DNA of 64,000 nucleotides from an uncultured Elusimicrobiales bacterium (lineage in GTDB: Bacteria; Elusimicrobiota; Elusimicrobia; Elusimicrobiales; Elusimicrobiaceae), in NCBI GenBank assembly GCA_944324115.1, contig CALUVB010000004.1:1-64000 (forward strand). The letters are read 5' to 3'. This document shows positions 26,683-36,692 of the stretch, in pieces. Position 1 is the stretch's first letter; each line of letters starts with the position of its first letter. The translations under genes and the position numbers were made by a program. The notes beneath the pieces are model-generated. The model saw nothing but the letters and a program-made list of their open reading frames with translations, was not told the DNA's origin and did not search any database.

Positions 26683-27137
26683 TAGTTTGTCTCCTGCGCA
26701 GAGGGATTATACCCGGCTGCCTGCAGTTTTTCCCGCGAAATACGCATAATTACCGTGCAGCCGCCGTCGTCTAAATATTCCGTAGACACCAATTCCATAT
26801 CATTTAAAACGCCGCTGGCGGAAGTATGTATGGTAGAGCCTTCCGATACGGCATCTACAATTTGCACATTACTTTCCAAATTGGCCCCATAAATAACTTC
26901 CGTGGCCCGTTGATAAGCATGGGCGATGGCCGCTTCCCGCGATAAAATGCGCCGCTGGGAATCGCTTTGATGTGCCGGGTTAGCTGCGCCAAAACCGCGC
27001 ACCCACAGGTATTCATCGTCAGTCAGCGTGTCGGCAAACTGGGGGGCAATAGTGCCATTTTTTACTGCACTTTTCATATGGGCTGAACAAGCCCCTAAAC
27101 AAAAAAGTCCAATTAATAAAACAGCTATTTTTCTCAT
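26682..27137 (-). CDS. LPP20-like lipoprotein
   Basis: 151 residues. Signal peptide ends LGAC (Cys16). The mature protein has the LPP20 pattern: YLWVRGFGAANPAHQSDSQR, SREAAIAHAYQRATEVIYGA, then a strand-rich tail with CTVIMRISREKLQAAGYNP. Such small lipoproteins often sit at the outer membrane and precede larger partners with the same fold, as here. Overlaps the AAA+ gene by 4 nt and the next lipoprotein by 1 nt. Specific role unknown. Confidence 0.8.
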   Translation of the reverse strand: MRKIAVLLIGLFCLGACSAHMKSAVKNGTIAPQFADTLTDDEYLWVRGFGAANPAHQSDSQRRILSREAAIAHAYQRATEVIYGANLESNVQIVDAVSEGSTIHTSASGVLNDMELVSTEYLDDGGCTVIMRISREKLQAAGYNPSAQETN

Positions 27138-30100
27138 CTTAAAAGCTCCGATAATATCTTAACATAGGTGCTGGGGGCGCTGACGTCTTCATAATTAATC
27201 ACGCCGCAGCGGATTAACATGATTTCCAGCATATGAGTCAGAATATCATAAAAATTCTCTCTGACTGAAGGCTCGCAGTTTTCCGTTTCCGGGCCCAATA
27301 TGACGGCCCCTTTCAGCTTTTTATTGTCGCACAAGTTGGCAATTTTAAAAGCAGAGGAGATGATGTTTTCCGTAGAATACGAAGAACGCACCGCCAGTTC
27401 CGGCCCGCCGGGAATACCCAGCTCTTTGGCCCGCTGCTGCAAGGCAAACACCAGCCAGTTCATCATATTGGAATGATTCTGCGGGTAAAAGAACCCGATG
27501 CGGCCCCATTCCCCGTTGCCAGATACCGGGGCAGAGTTTACTTCGTCTGGATATTTTTGGGCAATTAAGCTGTGTTGGTCTTCCCCCGTGGTGGCCAGCA
27601 ACTGCTCAAAAATAGCCGTGGTGGAACGCTGCTCTTGGGCTTCATTGGGGAAAATCAATTTTTCCAATACACGCACCCGGCGTATTGCGCGCGACACGGT
27701 GCCTAAGGACATGTTCGGGTGGCCAAAAAAGCGGGCAATATCTTCGTTCGTGATATCAATGCCGTTGCTGGTAAGCATTTTTTGAATAATGCGTGTACGG
27801 GCCGGCCCGGAGGCGGGCTTTAAGTCCGATATCCACCCTGAATCCAACTTGAAGTTTAATAATTCTTCCAGCTTTGCCAAACTTTCCGGCGGATATTTGG
27901 ACGTAATTACAATTTGCTTCTGTTGTTTGCGGAAGTCGTTGAGCAATTTAGAAAGATGTGCCCGGTTCTGCTCGTTAATGGCAATCAAATGAATGTCGTC
28001 AATAAGCAAAGCTTTGACCGAATTGACAAAACTTTCAAATTTATCTATGTTGCCTTCCATGACGTAGCGCTGGATTCCGCGTGAAAGGCGTACTCCGTTG
28101 GTAATGAAAATATTTTCTTGGCCATATTTGTTGGACAAAGCATAACCGATGGCATGCAGGAAATGGGTCTTGCCTGTGCCGCTGGCGCCATGCAATACAA
28201 GCGGATTGTAGAGCTTGCCCGGATTGTCAATTACAGAGATAGCTGTAGCGTGGGCGAAGCGGTTGACGGAAATCGTCATATTTTCCAAGGTATAGGTGGG
28301 CACCAAGGGCACTTCCAACGGCCAATTATGTTTTTTCAACTCGGACAAGGGCAATTCAATGGAGTGGTCTATTGTCCGGGTTTTTTCCAAAAAAGTACCA
28401 CTGGGCCGTGTGCGGCGGCGCAGAATAGTAGTGCCATGTTTTTCTTCTTGTGGTTGGGGCACGCTTTCTGCTGCAGTCTGCGGCGTTTGAGGCGCGGCAG
28501 CCTGCGGCGCTATGGGCTGATGGGCTGTATCCGGAGCTGCCGGTTGCGGCGGTTGCGGAGCCTGGGGTGCCGCGGGCGCCTGAGGTTGAGGTTTACGTTT
28601 TATACGGAAAATTGGCTTTTTCTCCCCATTGTTTTCTGACATTTTCTTCTCCATTATCGGTGTTGGCGGCGGGACAACCCTGTTTTCCCGTTGCTCTTGA
28701 GGTTTTGATGTGGCCGAAGCCTCCGGTACGGACTCTTCGGCGGGGGCCGCTGACAAGCGGTCTTTTGTTTTGTTCGGCTGCTGCAGAGGTGCTTGTTGTA
28801 AAATGGGTTGGTTGTCCTGTGCAGGCTGCGGTATTTCTTGTTCAGCAGATACCGGTTGCGCCACCGCCGCCGCAGGCGGCATAGGTGTACTGGTCTGAGA
28901 GGGGGAAGCGGCTTCTTCCGTTTGATTAGATACTGTGCCGGCGGGGGCTGCGTCTTTAATAAATACGGAAGAAGATTTTGCTTGCTCTTCAGACGGCAAA
29001 GAGGATTGCGTTACGGCAGATTCCGTTTGCGGTTCAACTGGTATATGCTGGGGGGCCGCTTTCGCTTTCCCTTCTTTGATATGAGAAGCGGCCAGCATTT
29101 GTTCAAAAGGATCCATTACATCTTGGTCTTCTTCGTTTGTTTTTTCAAACCGCCCCACACTTGACGGAAGCGGCATATAGGCCCGGGTTTTATCTATTTC
29201 TTCCGTCGGCTGCGCGGCGGCTGGCTGAGACGTTTGCTTTTCCTCGGCGGCGGCCGGCATTTGGGCATGTTTAAGAAAACTTAAATCTTTTTGTGTGATG
29301 CGTTCTGTAATATTTTTAACATCTTCTAAATCAATAAAATTTGTCTGATCTTTAATCTTTTGGTCAAAAATATTAAAAGACGCATCTTCTTTTTCAGTTT
29401 CGCCAGTATCGGCCGGCTCCTCTTGCGAAGCGAAACGAAGCGGTTCTTCTGTTTTTGTTTCTGGTATGTTGCCTTCGGGTGCCGGCGCCTGCGCAGCGGC
29501 TGTTTGGACCTTGTTTTTGGAGGTGGGTATTTTCTCCAAATCTACAAACATATCATATTTCGTCTCCGCATCTAAAATATTATCAAGAGACTGGTCCAGC
29601 AAGGTTCCTTCCATATCCTTAATAAGCATATCTTTATCGCTTAAAGGCAAATCAGAAGAAGGGGCAGCTTGATGGGGCGTTTGTTGTTCAGCCGGAGACT
29701 GATTTTCCGGGTCAGAAATATCTGGAGCGGCTATAGCCTGCACCTGCATGTCTATATCAGGCCCCGTGGATTCCGAAGCTCCCATTTCACCGGGATAAAT
29801 AGTATGGGTAATTTCCGAAACGGGCGGTTTATCCGACCAAAATTCATCTGATTCCACGGATGTCAATACATCTGCCTGTTCGGGTTCCGTTTCTGGTAAA
29901 GGAGCGTGCTCAGCCTGCGGCTGTACAGTCCCCGTCTGCAACGAGGGAGAGGTGCGCAACGAATGCTCTATTTCTCTCTCAATAGAGAAAGCATCTTTTA
30001 CCATCTGCTCGGCATCTTCCGTTTCCGAGTGGGCAGGCTTTTTGCGGAAAGAAATAAAATTGCTCTTTGTCTTATGGAAAGAGTCTGACGGTATATCCGG

Positions 30101-30661
30101 CTTTGCCGGCGGGGTGGGCTCTCCTACCGGGTCTGAACGGTAGCCGGCGTTATCTATTTCTTCTAATGTTTTGGCGATTTGCGGTATTTCTTCTTCCGGT
30201 TCCGGATCTGTTAAATCAATTTGTTTTTGTTCAAAATCACTTATCTCTATAGAAGCCGGTGCGGCGGCAGGTTCCTCCGTATGCCGGCCCGCACGAAAAA
30301 AACTTTCCGACGGATCTAACGTAATAAAGGTAGGAAAATTTTTATCTTCTTGTGTTACATCGGTATGAAACAGCGGACTGCCCAATGAGCCGCCGGGAAT
30401 GAATTCGTTTACTTTTTTGGCTTGTTCAATCCCTTCCCGTACAGCCACGCGGATTTGCTCCAGTGTATCTTCATCTAAATCTTCCGGCAAAGGAAAACGA
30501 TAGACATATGGGGCCAGTGCAGGCTGAGGGGCCTGCACATAGCCTTGTAATTTTTTGGCAATAAGACGCGCATCATGCTCCGTTCCGTCAATAAGCAAGG
30601 AATAGAGAATGGCATTGTCTTTGGAGCGAATACTGGAGATAATGTCCCAATGGGTAATCAT
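27134..30661 (-). CDS. Giant DnaA-like AAA+ protein with disordered middle and novel C-terminal domain
   Basis: 1175 residues. Residues 1-95 form a small folded-looking domain ([20 protein letters not shown], then [20 protein letters not shown]). About 100-760 is Pro/Gln/Ala/Glu/Ser-rich and surely disordered. Residues 770-1010 match the DnaA/Hda AAA+ module: [20 protein letters not shown] (Walker A from 825), LLIDDIH (Walker B, 885-891), [19 protein letters not shown], then [17 protein letters not shown]. The DnaA arginine finger region SRFEWG reads NFKLDSGW. DnaA domain IV, which binds DnaA boxes, is absent. The last ~150 residues ([39 protein letters not shown]) are unrecognised. It overlaps deoC and the LPP20 gene by 4 nt each. 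It is not the replication initiator; its role is unknown. Confidence 0.85.
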   Translation of the reverse strand: MITHWDIISSIRSKDNAILYSLLIDGTEHDARLIAKKLQGYVQAPQPALAPYVYRFPLPEDLDEDTLEQIRVAVREGIEQAKKVNEFIPGGSLGSPLFHTDVTQEDKNFPTFITLDPSESFFRAGRHTEEPAAAPASIEISDFEQKQIDLTDPEPEEEIPQIAKTLEEIDNAGYRSDPVGEPTPPAKPDIPSDSFHKTKSNFISFRKKPAHSETEDAEQMVKDAFSIEREIEHSLRTSPSLQTGTVQPQAEHAPLPETEPEQADVLTSVESDEFWSDKPPVSEITHTIYPGEMGASESTGPDIDMQVQAIAAPDISDPENQSPAEQQTPHQAAPSSDLPLSDKDMLIKDMEGTLLDQSLDNILDAETKYDMFVDLEKIPTSKNKVQTAAAQAPAPEGNIPETKTEEPLRFASQEEPADTGETEKEDASFNIFDQKIKDQTNFIDLEDVKNITERITQKDLSFLKHAQMPAAAEEKQTSQPAAAQPTEEIDKTRAYMPLPSSVGRFEKTNEEDQDVMDPFEQMLAASHIKEGKAKAAPQHIPVEPQTESAVTQSSLPSEEQAKSSSVFIKDAAPAGTVSNQTEEAASPSQTSTPMPPAAAVAQPVSAEQEIPQPAQDNQPILQQAPLQQPNKTKDRLSAAPAEESVPEASATSKPQEQRENRVVPPPTPIMEKKMSENNGEKKPIFRIKRKPQPQAPAAPQAPQPPQPAAPDTAHQPIAPQAAAPQTPQTAAESVPQPQEEKHGTTILRRRTRPSGTFLEKTRTIDHSIELPLSELKKHNWPLEVPLVPTYTLENMTISVNRFAHATAISVIDNPGKLYNPLVLHGASGTGKTHFLHAIGYALSNKYGQENIFITNGVRLSRGIQRYVMEGNIDKFESFVNSVKALLIDDIHLIAINEQNRAHLSKLLNDFRKQQKQIVITSKYPPESLAKLEELLNFKLDSGWISDLKPASGPARTRIIQKMLTSNGIDITNEDIARFFGHPNMSLGTVSRAIRRVRVLEKLIFPNEAQEQRSTTAIFEQLLATTGEDQHSLIAQKYPDEVNSAPVSGNGEWGRIGFFYPQNHSNMMNWLVFALQQRAKELGIPGGPELAVRSSYSTENIISSAFKIANLCDNKKLKGAVILGPETENCEPSVRENFYDILTHMLEIMLIRCGVINYEDVSAPSTYVKILSELLR

Positions 30662-31302
30662 TTGGCCTCTATAATTTTTACTCCGGCGCTGGCACCAATA
30701 CGGGTGGCTCCCGCAGCGACCATCGCGTCAAAATCTTCCCGGGTGCGAACACCGCCGGAAGCTTTTACCTGAACATGCGGCGGCACATGAGCCCGCATAA
30801 GGCGCACGTCTTGCGCCGTGGCACCGCCTCCGGTAAAACCGGTAGAGGTTTTTACAAAATCGGCTCCGGCTTGCGCGGCAAGCTGGCAAGCTTTTATTTT
30901 TTCGGCTTCAGTCAGCACGGAAGTCTCAATAATGACTTTTAAAGTAAAGTTTGTTCCAGCCTGGCGTACGGCTTCGATATCTTTAAGCACTGTGTCATAA
31001 TCGGCACTTTTTAACGCACCGATATTGATCACCATATCCAACTCATCGGCGCCATTTTGCAAGGCGTCTTTGGCTTCAAAAACCTTGCTGGCAGTAGTGT
31101 TTGCTCCCAAAGGAAAACCGATTACGGTGCACACTTTAACGTCGCTGCCTTTAAGTTGTTCTTTGCATAAAGCCACCCAGTAAGGGTTTACGCATACGCT
31201 GAAGAACCCGTATTGGCGGGCTTCTGCGCATAATGTTTTAATGGAGGCTTCATCAGCCTGGGGTTTCAGTAGGGTATGATCAATATATTTGGCCAGTTCC
31301 AT
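30658..31302 (-). CDS. deoC: Deoxyribose-phosphate aldolase
   Basis: 214 residues. Splits 2-deoxyribose 5-phosphate into glyceraldehyde 3-phosphate and acetaldehyde. The Schiff-base Lys151 lies in [14 protein letters not shown]; the other signatures [31 protein letters not shown] and [20 protein letters not shown] are intact. Its product glyceraldehyde 3-phosphate feeds triosephosphate isomerase, encoded 10 nt upstream. Overlaps the giant AAA+ gene by 4 nt. Confidence 0.97.
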   Translation of the reverse strand: MELAKYIDHTLLKPQADEASIKTLCAEARQYGFFSVCVNPYWVALCKEQLKGSDVKVCTVIGFPLGANTTASKVFEAKDALQNGADELDMVINIGALKSADYDTVLKDIEAVRQAGTNFTLKVIIETSVLTEAEKIKACQLAAQAGADFVKTSTGFTGGGATAQDVRLMRAHVPPHVQVKASGGVRTREDFDAMVAAGATRIGASAGVKIIEAK

Positions 31303-31312
31303 AGATATTTCC

Positions 31313-32068
31313 TTAATTGAAATTAATAATCCGGGTGAACTTTTCAGCGATTAAAGCCTGTCCGCCCACCAAGGCCCCATCTACATCAGGCTGGGCCATG
31401 ATTTCATCAACATTGCTGTCTTTTACGCTGCCGCCGTAAAGAATGCGGGTGGCATTGGCAAAATCTGCACCGTATTTATTGGCCAAGAATTTGCGAATGG
31501 CGGCATGCACTTCTTGGGCTTGGTCCGGCGTGGCTGTTTTGCCCGTGCCGATAGCCCATACCGGTTCGTAAGCAATAATCAAACCGGTTAATTGTTCTGC
31601 CGTAAAACCCTTCAATCCGTTTTCCAATTGGCCGTCAATGATAGAAATCGTTTCATTGGCTTCCCGCTGGGCCAAAGTTTCCCCTACGCAAAAAATAATA
31701 GTTAAGTGGTGGCGTAAAGCGGCGGCTACTTTTTTATTCAAAATTTCATCTGTATCTCCGAATACGCTGCGGCGTTCGCTGTGGCCCAAAATCGTGTGGG
31801 TGGCGCCGGCGTCTTTGGCCTGTACGGGGGAAACCGCGCTGGTAAAGGCGCCTTTGTCTTCCCAATGTATGTCTTGGGCTGCCACTTCCAAGAAGGAACC
31901 CTTGGCCAGTTTTGCCACTTCAGCCAAGGAGGTAAAAGAGGGGGCTACAATTACTTCAGCCTGGTTTTTATTGTCTGCTTTTTTTAATGCTTCAACAAGT
32001 GCGGCTGATTCCGCCAATGTGTTATTCATTTTCCAGTTTCCGGCAATGATAGGAGTTCTTTTGGTCAT
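31313..32068 (-). CDS. tpiA: Triosephosphate isomerase
   Basis: 251 residues, a standard TIM barrel. Interconverts dihydroxyacetone phosphate and glyceraldehyde 3-phosphate. Catalytic Lys in [10 protein letters not shown], His in [14 protein letters not shown], and Glu in [16 protein letters not shown] are present, as is the phosphate loop [13 protein letters not shown]. First gene of the long minus-strand run; an AGAGGAAAAA site precedes the start. Confidence 0.98.
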   Translation of the reverse strand: MTKRTPIIAGNWKMNNTLAESAALVEALKKADNKNQAEVIVAPSFTSLAEVAKLAKGSFLEVAAQDIHWEDKGAFTSAVSPVQAKDAGATHTILGHSERRSVFGDTDEILNKKVAAALRHHLTIIFCVGETLAQREANETISIIDGQLENGLKGFTAEQLTGLIIAYEPVWAIGTGKTATPDQAQEVHAAIRKFLANKYGADFANATRILYGGSVKDSNVDEIMAQPDVDGALVGGQALIAEKFTRIINFN

Positions 32069-32346
32069 GACTTTTTCCTCTTAATATAAAATGAAATATG
32101 TTTGTCGTCTTTCACCAAGACGGCCTATATAGATACTATCATAAAAAATTAGGTTTTTAAAGAGGGAAACGGGCTTTTCTCTTTTTCGGGGCTGCGGCTT
32201 CTGCTTGGCTTATGGGACTTAGTTAAAAAACATTCCGGCTGGATTTTATTGCAACGGGTTGGAAAAGGCTGCGTATTTTGGGTATGTGTCGTACTTTTAG
32301 GACATGAGCGCATGGACTCAGGTTGGAGGGGAAAATCTGTATAAAT
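32069..32346. other. Upstream region of tpiA
   Basis: Probably carries the promoter of the tpiA run. An 8-bp hairpin (GCCGTCTT/AAGACGAC on the minus strand, about 32104-32124) lies in the likely 5' leader. The rest (32160-32340) shows no gene or known RNA. Confidence 0.45.
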
Positions 32347-32375
32347 AAAAAACCCCGCTCGGAGCGGGGTTTTTA
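32347..32375 (-). terminator. Terminator of the POT transporter gene
   Basis: Symmetric AAAAACCCCGC / GCGGGGTTTTT stem with a TCGGA-type loop, 15 nt after the stop at 32389; could act on both strands. Confidence 0.85.
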
Positions 32376-32388
32376 AGTCAAATTAGGC

Positions 32389-33702
32389 TTATTGTATGCC
32401 GTTCATCCATTTAATGACAAACTTCTTAATGGACAGCAAGAGGAGTCCTCCACACATCGGCATAACCACCAGCCAGGTGAAGAACTGAATATTGCTGATT
32501 TGGCCAAAGTAACCGGAGTAGAAACCGGCCGTGAAGTTAGCCAAGGCGTTTGCCAAGAACCACGTACCCATCAGCAGAGACGCAAAGCGCAGAGGCGCCA
32601 GTTTGGTCACCAAAGATAAGCCGACTGGCGATAAACATAACTCACCGGTCGTGTGGAACATGTATGCAAAGATCAGCCAGAAAATACCCACTTTCATGCC
32701 AGTCGTTTGCAATACATAAGAAGCGGCCACTAAAATCAAGAAACCAAAGGCCAGGGACATAAAGGCCCATACGAATTTGGCCGGGGTGGAAGGTTCCAGC
32801 CCCTTTTTGGCTAATTGCAGCCATAACTTGGAAAAAAGCGGTGCAAACAAGATGATGAACATCGGGTTGACGCTTTGGAACCAAGAAGTAGGCATTTCCC
32901 AACCGAAGATGACGCGGTTGGTAAATTTTTCCGCAAATATGGTCAAAGAAGCACCCGCCTGTTCAAAAGCCGACCAGAAGAAAATGCTGAAGAAGGCCAT
33001 AATAAAGATAACTGCAATACGCTGTTTTTCTTCCGTTGTCAGCGGGGTGTTGGGGTGCTGCAATTTTTCTTCTTTGGTCAATTTTTTGGGTTTTTTGCCC
33101 TGTCCTTGCAGGTGCTTGTCTTTTCCCCAAATAAAAATAGCCAAACCGAGAATCATACCAAATCCAGCGGCAGCAAACCCCCAGCTGAAACCTACTTTTT
33201 CCGCTAAGGTGCCCGCTACGAAGTTGCAGATAAACGCACCCAGGTTGATGCCCATATAGAAAATGGTAAAGCCAGCATCGCGGCGGGGATCGTTCTTTTC
33301 ATACAATTCGCCGACGATAGTGGAAATGTTTGGTTTAAATAGACCATTTCCCAGCACCAGCAGGAATAATCCTGCATATAAGAAAGAAAGCGTCGGGTTA
33401 GCTGCGATGGCAAACTGTCCCAAGGCGATCAAAATGCCGCCTACGATAATGGCGCGTCTTTGGCCCCAAAAACGATCGGCGATATAACCGCCAATTAAAG
33501 GGCTGAGGTATATTAAGCTGGTTACTGCGCCATACAGTTTGCTGGCATTGGTGTCGGAGAACTGCATTACTTTGATTAAATACAGTACCAGAATACCGCG
33601 CATGGCGTAGTAACTGAAGCGTTCCCACATTTCAGTCAAAAATAAAACATACAGACCGGTGGGTTGCTTTTCGGTTTTCACAGTTACTGCTTCTGATGTC
33701 AT
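32389..33702 (-). CDS. POT-family proton-dependent oligopeptide transporter
   Basis: 437 residues and about 12 membrane helices, though shorter than the ~490 of E. coli DtpA. The POT signature TEMWERFSYYAMRGILVLYL (ExxERFxYY) opens helix 1, which couples protons and binds peptide. ADRFWGQRRAIIVGGI follows, then NGLFKPNISTIVGELYE, FTIFYMGINLGAF (PTR2 signature) and GELCLSPVGLSLVTKLAP. It imports di- and tripeptides. AAGGAG lies 8 nt before the start. Confidence 0.95.
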   Translation of the reverse strand: MTSEAVTVKTEKQPTGLYVLFLTEMWERFSYYAMRGILVLYLIKVMQFSDTNASKLYGAVTSLIYLSPLIGGYIADRFWGQRRAIIVGGILIALGQFAIAANPTLSFLYAGLFLLVLGNGLFKPNISTIVGELYEKNDPRRDAGFTIFYMGINLGAFICNFVAGTLAEKVGFSWGFAAAGFGMILGLAIFIWGKDKHLQGQGKKPKKLTKEEKLQHPNTPLTTEEKQRIAVIFIMAFFSIFFWSAFEQAGASLTIFAEKFTNRVIFGWEMPTSWFQSVNPMFIILFAPLFSKLWLQLAKKGLEPSTPAKFVWAFMSLAFGFLILVAASYVLQTTGMKVGIFWLIFAYMFHTTGELCLSPVGLSLVTKLAPLRFASLLMGTWFLANALANFTAGFYSGYFGQISNIQFFTWLVVMPMCGGLLLLSIKKFVIKWMNGIQ

Positions 33703-33776
33703 TTTTTATTACTCCTTGCGAGTTTCAATCAAATTACTCTTTATTGTACAAAATATGACGGAGATAAGGGGAAAAA

Positions 33777-34082
33777 TCAAAATCCGCCGCCCAGCATTAG
33801 GCTGGCGGCATCTTGTATGGAGAGATAAAGATGATAACAAACAACTACAAAATAAATGCCTACCGCTAATAATAAAATAGTATAAATCCACTTGGCCAAA
33901 GGGCTGATGATTTTGGATATCCATACCAGCGGCAGCGCAAAGGGCCCCAACACCAAAGCCAGCAGAATAATGCCTGTGTGGGAAAACAAAAAACCTCTGC
34001 CGGGCTGCAACGCCTTTCCGCAACGGCGGCAGTAACAATCCGTTTGTTCTATGGGCTGGCCGCAGCGCGGGCAAGAAAGCAT
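33777..34082 (-). CDS. Zinc-ribbon small membrane protein
   Basis: 101 residues. An N-terminal zinc ribbon (CPRCGQPIEQTDCYCRRCG, four or five cysteines) is followed by a basic stretch and two hydrophobic helices (about 34-54 and 62-85). The zinc ribbon would face the cytoplasm. Start overlaps the RSH stop by 1 nt, so it is translated with the stringent-response gene. Family not recognised beyond the generic zinc-ribbon type; function unknown. Confidence 0.8.
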   Translation of the reverse strand: MLSCPRCGQPIEQTDCYCRRCGKALQPGRGFLFSHTGIILLALVLGPFALPLVWISKIISPLAKWIYTILLLAVGIYFVVVCYHLYLSIQDAASLMLGGGF

Positions 34083-35524
34083 TAGATGTCCTCCCCTTTG
34101 CTGCGCAGCGCCCGTTTGATGCGGCTGCGGGCGTTGGCGGTTTTAGCAAACTCCAACCAGTCGCGTTTTGGGGCGGCATTTTTTTTGGTAATTACTTCAC
34201 AGACGTCGCCGGTTTTAAATACATAATCCATGCTTACCATGCGGTTGTTTACTTTTGCTCCCATATAATGATCGCCGATGTCTGTGTGAATGGCGTAAGC
34301 AAAGTCAATGGGGGTGGAACCTTCCGGCAGGGGTTTTACGTCGGCTTGCGGAGTAAATACAAATACTTGCTGGAGGTTGATGTCGGTTTTGAACCCCTCC
34401 AAAAATTCCCGTGGGGCCGTTAAGTCGCGCTGCCATTCAATCCATTGGCGTATCCAGTTTATCTTCTCATCAAAATTTTTGTCTTTTTTTCCGGCGCCCA
34501 ATTTATATCTCCAGTGGGCAGCGATGCCGTATTCACAGGTGCGGTGCATTTCTTCGGTGCGGATTTGTATCTCCACAATATCTCCCGTAGGCACCAACAC
34601 GGTGGTGTGTATGCTTTGATACATATTAGATTTGGGAGTAGCAATATAATCGGTAAATGTGCCCGCCAGCGGCTTAAAACGGGAGTGCACCACTCCCAGC
34701 GCTTTATAACAGTCGGATAAATTTTTGGTAATAATCCGCACACCTAAAGAATCTTGTATTTCGGCAAAAGTCAAATGCTGTTTTTGCATTTTGCGGTAAA
34801 TGGAGTAATAGTTTTTTGCACGGGAGAGCAGGCGGTAATCAATGCCTTCTTCTTTTAAGGCCGGTTCCAGCAGATTTTTGAAGGCGGTTAATGTGGCCTC
34901 CCGGTCGGCGGTGCGTTTTTCTACTTGTTTTACCAAGTCGGCATATTCTTCCGGGTGAAGGTATTTGAATGCCAAATCTTCCAATTCTGTTTTGATGGTA
35001 AACATGCCCAGCCGTTGGGCCAAGGGCGCATACAATGTGATGGTTTCGTAAGATTTAAACTGTTGTTTTTCCGGTGGCATGACGTCCATTGTGCGCATAT
35101 TATGGGTGCGGTCTGCCAATTTGATTAAAATTACGCGCACATCTTCTGCCACCGCCACCAGCATTTTGCGCCAATTTTCCACCGTTTCTTCATCTGTAGA
35201 AGAAAACTTCAAATCACTGATTTTGGTGACTCCCTGCACCATATGGGCAATGTCTTTGTTGAAATCTCTTTTTAACTCTTCTGCGGTAACGCCCGTATCT
35301 TCCACTGTGTCATGCAAAAGGCCGGCGCAAATCGTTTCTTCGTCCATTTTAAAGTCCAGCAAAATTTGTGCCACGGCACAGCAATGGTTGAAATAGGGTT
35401 CGTCGGTTTCGCGCTTCTGGTCTTTGTGTGCGTTTTGGGCAAAGCGGTAGGCCTTCTCCAACATCGTGGTATCGGCGTTGGGGTTATATTCTTTAAATTG
35501 GGCTACCAGTTCGCTCAGTTGCAT
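34082..35524 (-). CDS. RelA/SpoT homologue without ACT domain
   Basis: 480 residues. N-terminal HD hydrolase with His71-Asp72 (AGLLHDTVEDTG) and IKLADRTHNMRTM; synthetase domain with RAKNYYSIYRKM, DSLGVRIIT, ATPKSNMYQSIHTTV and EIQIRTEEMH; TGS domain near 385-445 (VFVFTPQADVKPLPEGSTPI). Both ppGpp synthesis and hydrolysis look intact. The protein stops after TGS, about 220-250 residues short of typical Rel, so the helical, zinc-finger and ACT domains that sense the ribosome or amino acids are missing. The downstream frame holds an unrelated zinc-ribbon gene, so this is not a frameshift within reach. Fourth-but-last in the Gfo/Idh-lpxB operon. Confidence 0.94.
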   Translation of the reverse strand: MQLSELVAQFKEYNPNADTTMLEKAYRFAQNAHKDQKRETDEPYFNHCCAVAQILLDFKMDEETICAGLLHDTVEDTGVTAEELKRDFNKDIAHMVQGVTKISDLKFSSTDEETVENWRKMLVAVAEDVRVILIKLADRTHNMRTMDVMPPEKQQFKSYETITLYAPLAQRLGMFTIKTELEDLAFKYLHPEEYADLVKQVEKRTADREATLTAFKNLLEPALKEEGIDYRLLSRAKNYYSIYRKMQKQHLTFAEIQDSLGVRIITKNLSDCYKALGVVHSRFKPLAGTFTDYIATPKSNMYQSIHTTVLVPTGDIVEIQIRTEEMHRTCEYGIAAHWRYKLGAGKKDKNFDEKINWIRQWIEWQRDLTAPREFLEGFKTDINLQQVFVFTPQADVKPLPEGSTPIDFAYAIHTDIGDHYMGAKVNNRMVSMDYVFKTGDVCEVITKKNAAPKRDWLEFAKTANARSRIKRALRSKGEDI

Positions 35525-35535
35525 AGACGTTTATG

Positions 35536-36690
35536 TTATTTTTTAACAATATCGGCCAAAATTTCTTGTGCGGCACGCGCGGCGACTCCTTTTTCTCCTA
35601 AAGAAGAACGCAGCTGCAGCAGTTCGCTGCGTTGCGCAGCCAGGCGCGCCGGGTTTTGAAACATGGCCATTGCTTCCGCCGCTAAAGCACGCGCTGTGGC
35701 ATCACCCTGTATCAATTCTTTGACCAAGGGCTTTCCCGCCAGTAAATTGACCAAAGAAATGTAAGGTACTTTAATGACCATTTTTGCAATTTGATATGTA
35801 GGCCAGAATAATTTGTAAGCCACCACCATAGGTATCCCTAACAGCGCATTTTCTAAGGTGGCCGTGCCGGAACAAGCCAACAAAAAGTCCATTTGGCTTC
35901 TTATCTCATAATTTTTATCTTTGACGATGTGAAAATGCGGGTGGGGAGGCTCTCCTAACAGGTCCAAAATCATTTTCTCGTCTCGGTCCGGCAGCAGAAA
36001 CAAATAAGCCTGCGTGTTCGGAAATTCTTTGAGAACTTGTTTGAATGCCTGGTAGAATACCGGCGTTAGGCGTTTGATTTCCCCCATGCGGCTGCCAGGC
36101 AGCAGGCCCAATTTCCATGTTTTATTTTTATCCGCCTTTGTGTCTTCTTCATGCGGGCGCGGGGCAGGCATAATGTCCAAAAGAGGATTACCCAGAAAAA
36201 CGGCGTTTCCTCCGAATTGTTTGTGAAATTGCGTTTCAAAAGGATAGATGACAAACATTTTTCTGGTCAGGCGCGCCAGCTGTTTGGCTCGGTATTGGCG
36301 GCTGGCCCATACTTGAGGCGTTACATAATAATACGCCGGAATACCCCGGTGCGCCGCCATGCCTAATACTTGATGATTGAATCCATAAAAATCCACCACA
36401 ATCAGTGCGGAAGGATTTTGTGTTTCCATATAAGCGCGGATTTTTTTCATCAGTTCCAGCCACAGCGGCATCTTTTTAAGCGGTTCAATAAATCCGCTGG
36501 CCCCTTGGGAAGCCAGATCATATAAAAATACGTCTGCTTCTTTTTCCATCAGTTTTCCGCCCACGGCGGTTACACGCACGTCAGGATCTGCCTTTTTGAG
36601 TTCGCGGATTAATCCGGAAGCGTGCAAATCGCCCGAGACGTCTCCGGCGACGATGAGGATATTTTTAATAAGGGGGGTAATAGTCGGCAT
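35536..36690 (-). CDS. lpxB: Lipid-A-disaccharide synthase
   Basis: 384 residues. Joins UDP-2,3-diacylglucosamine and lipid X to make the lipid A disaccharide (GT19). Signatures: ILIVAGDVSGDLHASGLIRE, VVDFYGFNHQVLGMAAHRGI, YYVTPQVWASRQYRAKQLAR, KMFVIYPFETQFHKQFGG, GLLPGSRMGEIKRLTPVFY and LLACSGTATLENALLGIPMV. Unlike the common fabZ-lpxA-lpxB order it sits apart from lpxA, 2 nt after a Gfo/Idh oxidoreductase gene and 11 nt before the RSH gene. Confidence 0.97.
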   Translation of the reverse strand: MPTITPLIKNILIVAGDVSGDLHASGLIRELKKADPDVRVTAVGGKLMEKEADVFLYDLASQGASGFIEPLKKMPLWLELMKKIRAYMETQNPSALIVVDFYGFNHQVLGMAAHRGIPAYYYVTPQVWASRQYRAKQLARLTRKMFVIYPFETQFHKQFGGNAVFLGNPLLDIMPAPRPHEEDTKADKNKTWKLGLLPGSRMGEIKRLTPVFYQAFKQVLKEFPNTQAYLFLLPDRDEKMILDLLGEPPHPHFHIVKDKNYEIRSQMDFLLACSGTATLENALLGIPMVVAYKLFWPTYQIAKMVIKVPYISLVNLLAGKPLVKELIQGDATARALAAEAMAMFQNPARLAAQRSELLQLRSSLGEKGVAARAAQEILADIVKK

Positions 36691-36692
36691 GA

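Noticed and set aside
28118-28639. 173-codon plus-strand frame
   Set aside because: Antisense to the AAA+ gene, Arg/Gly/Cys-rich shadow without a start site.
27134-30661. Chromosomal initiator dnaA and a nearby origin
   Set aside because: No DnaA domain IV, no dnaN or gyrB neighbours, and no cluster of DnaA boxes seen.
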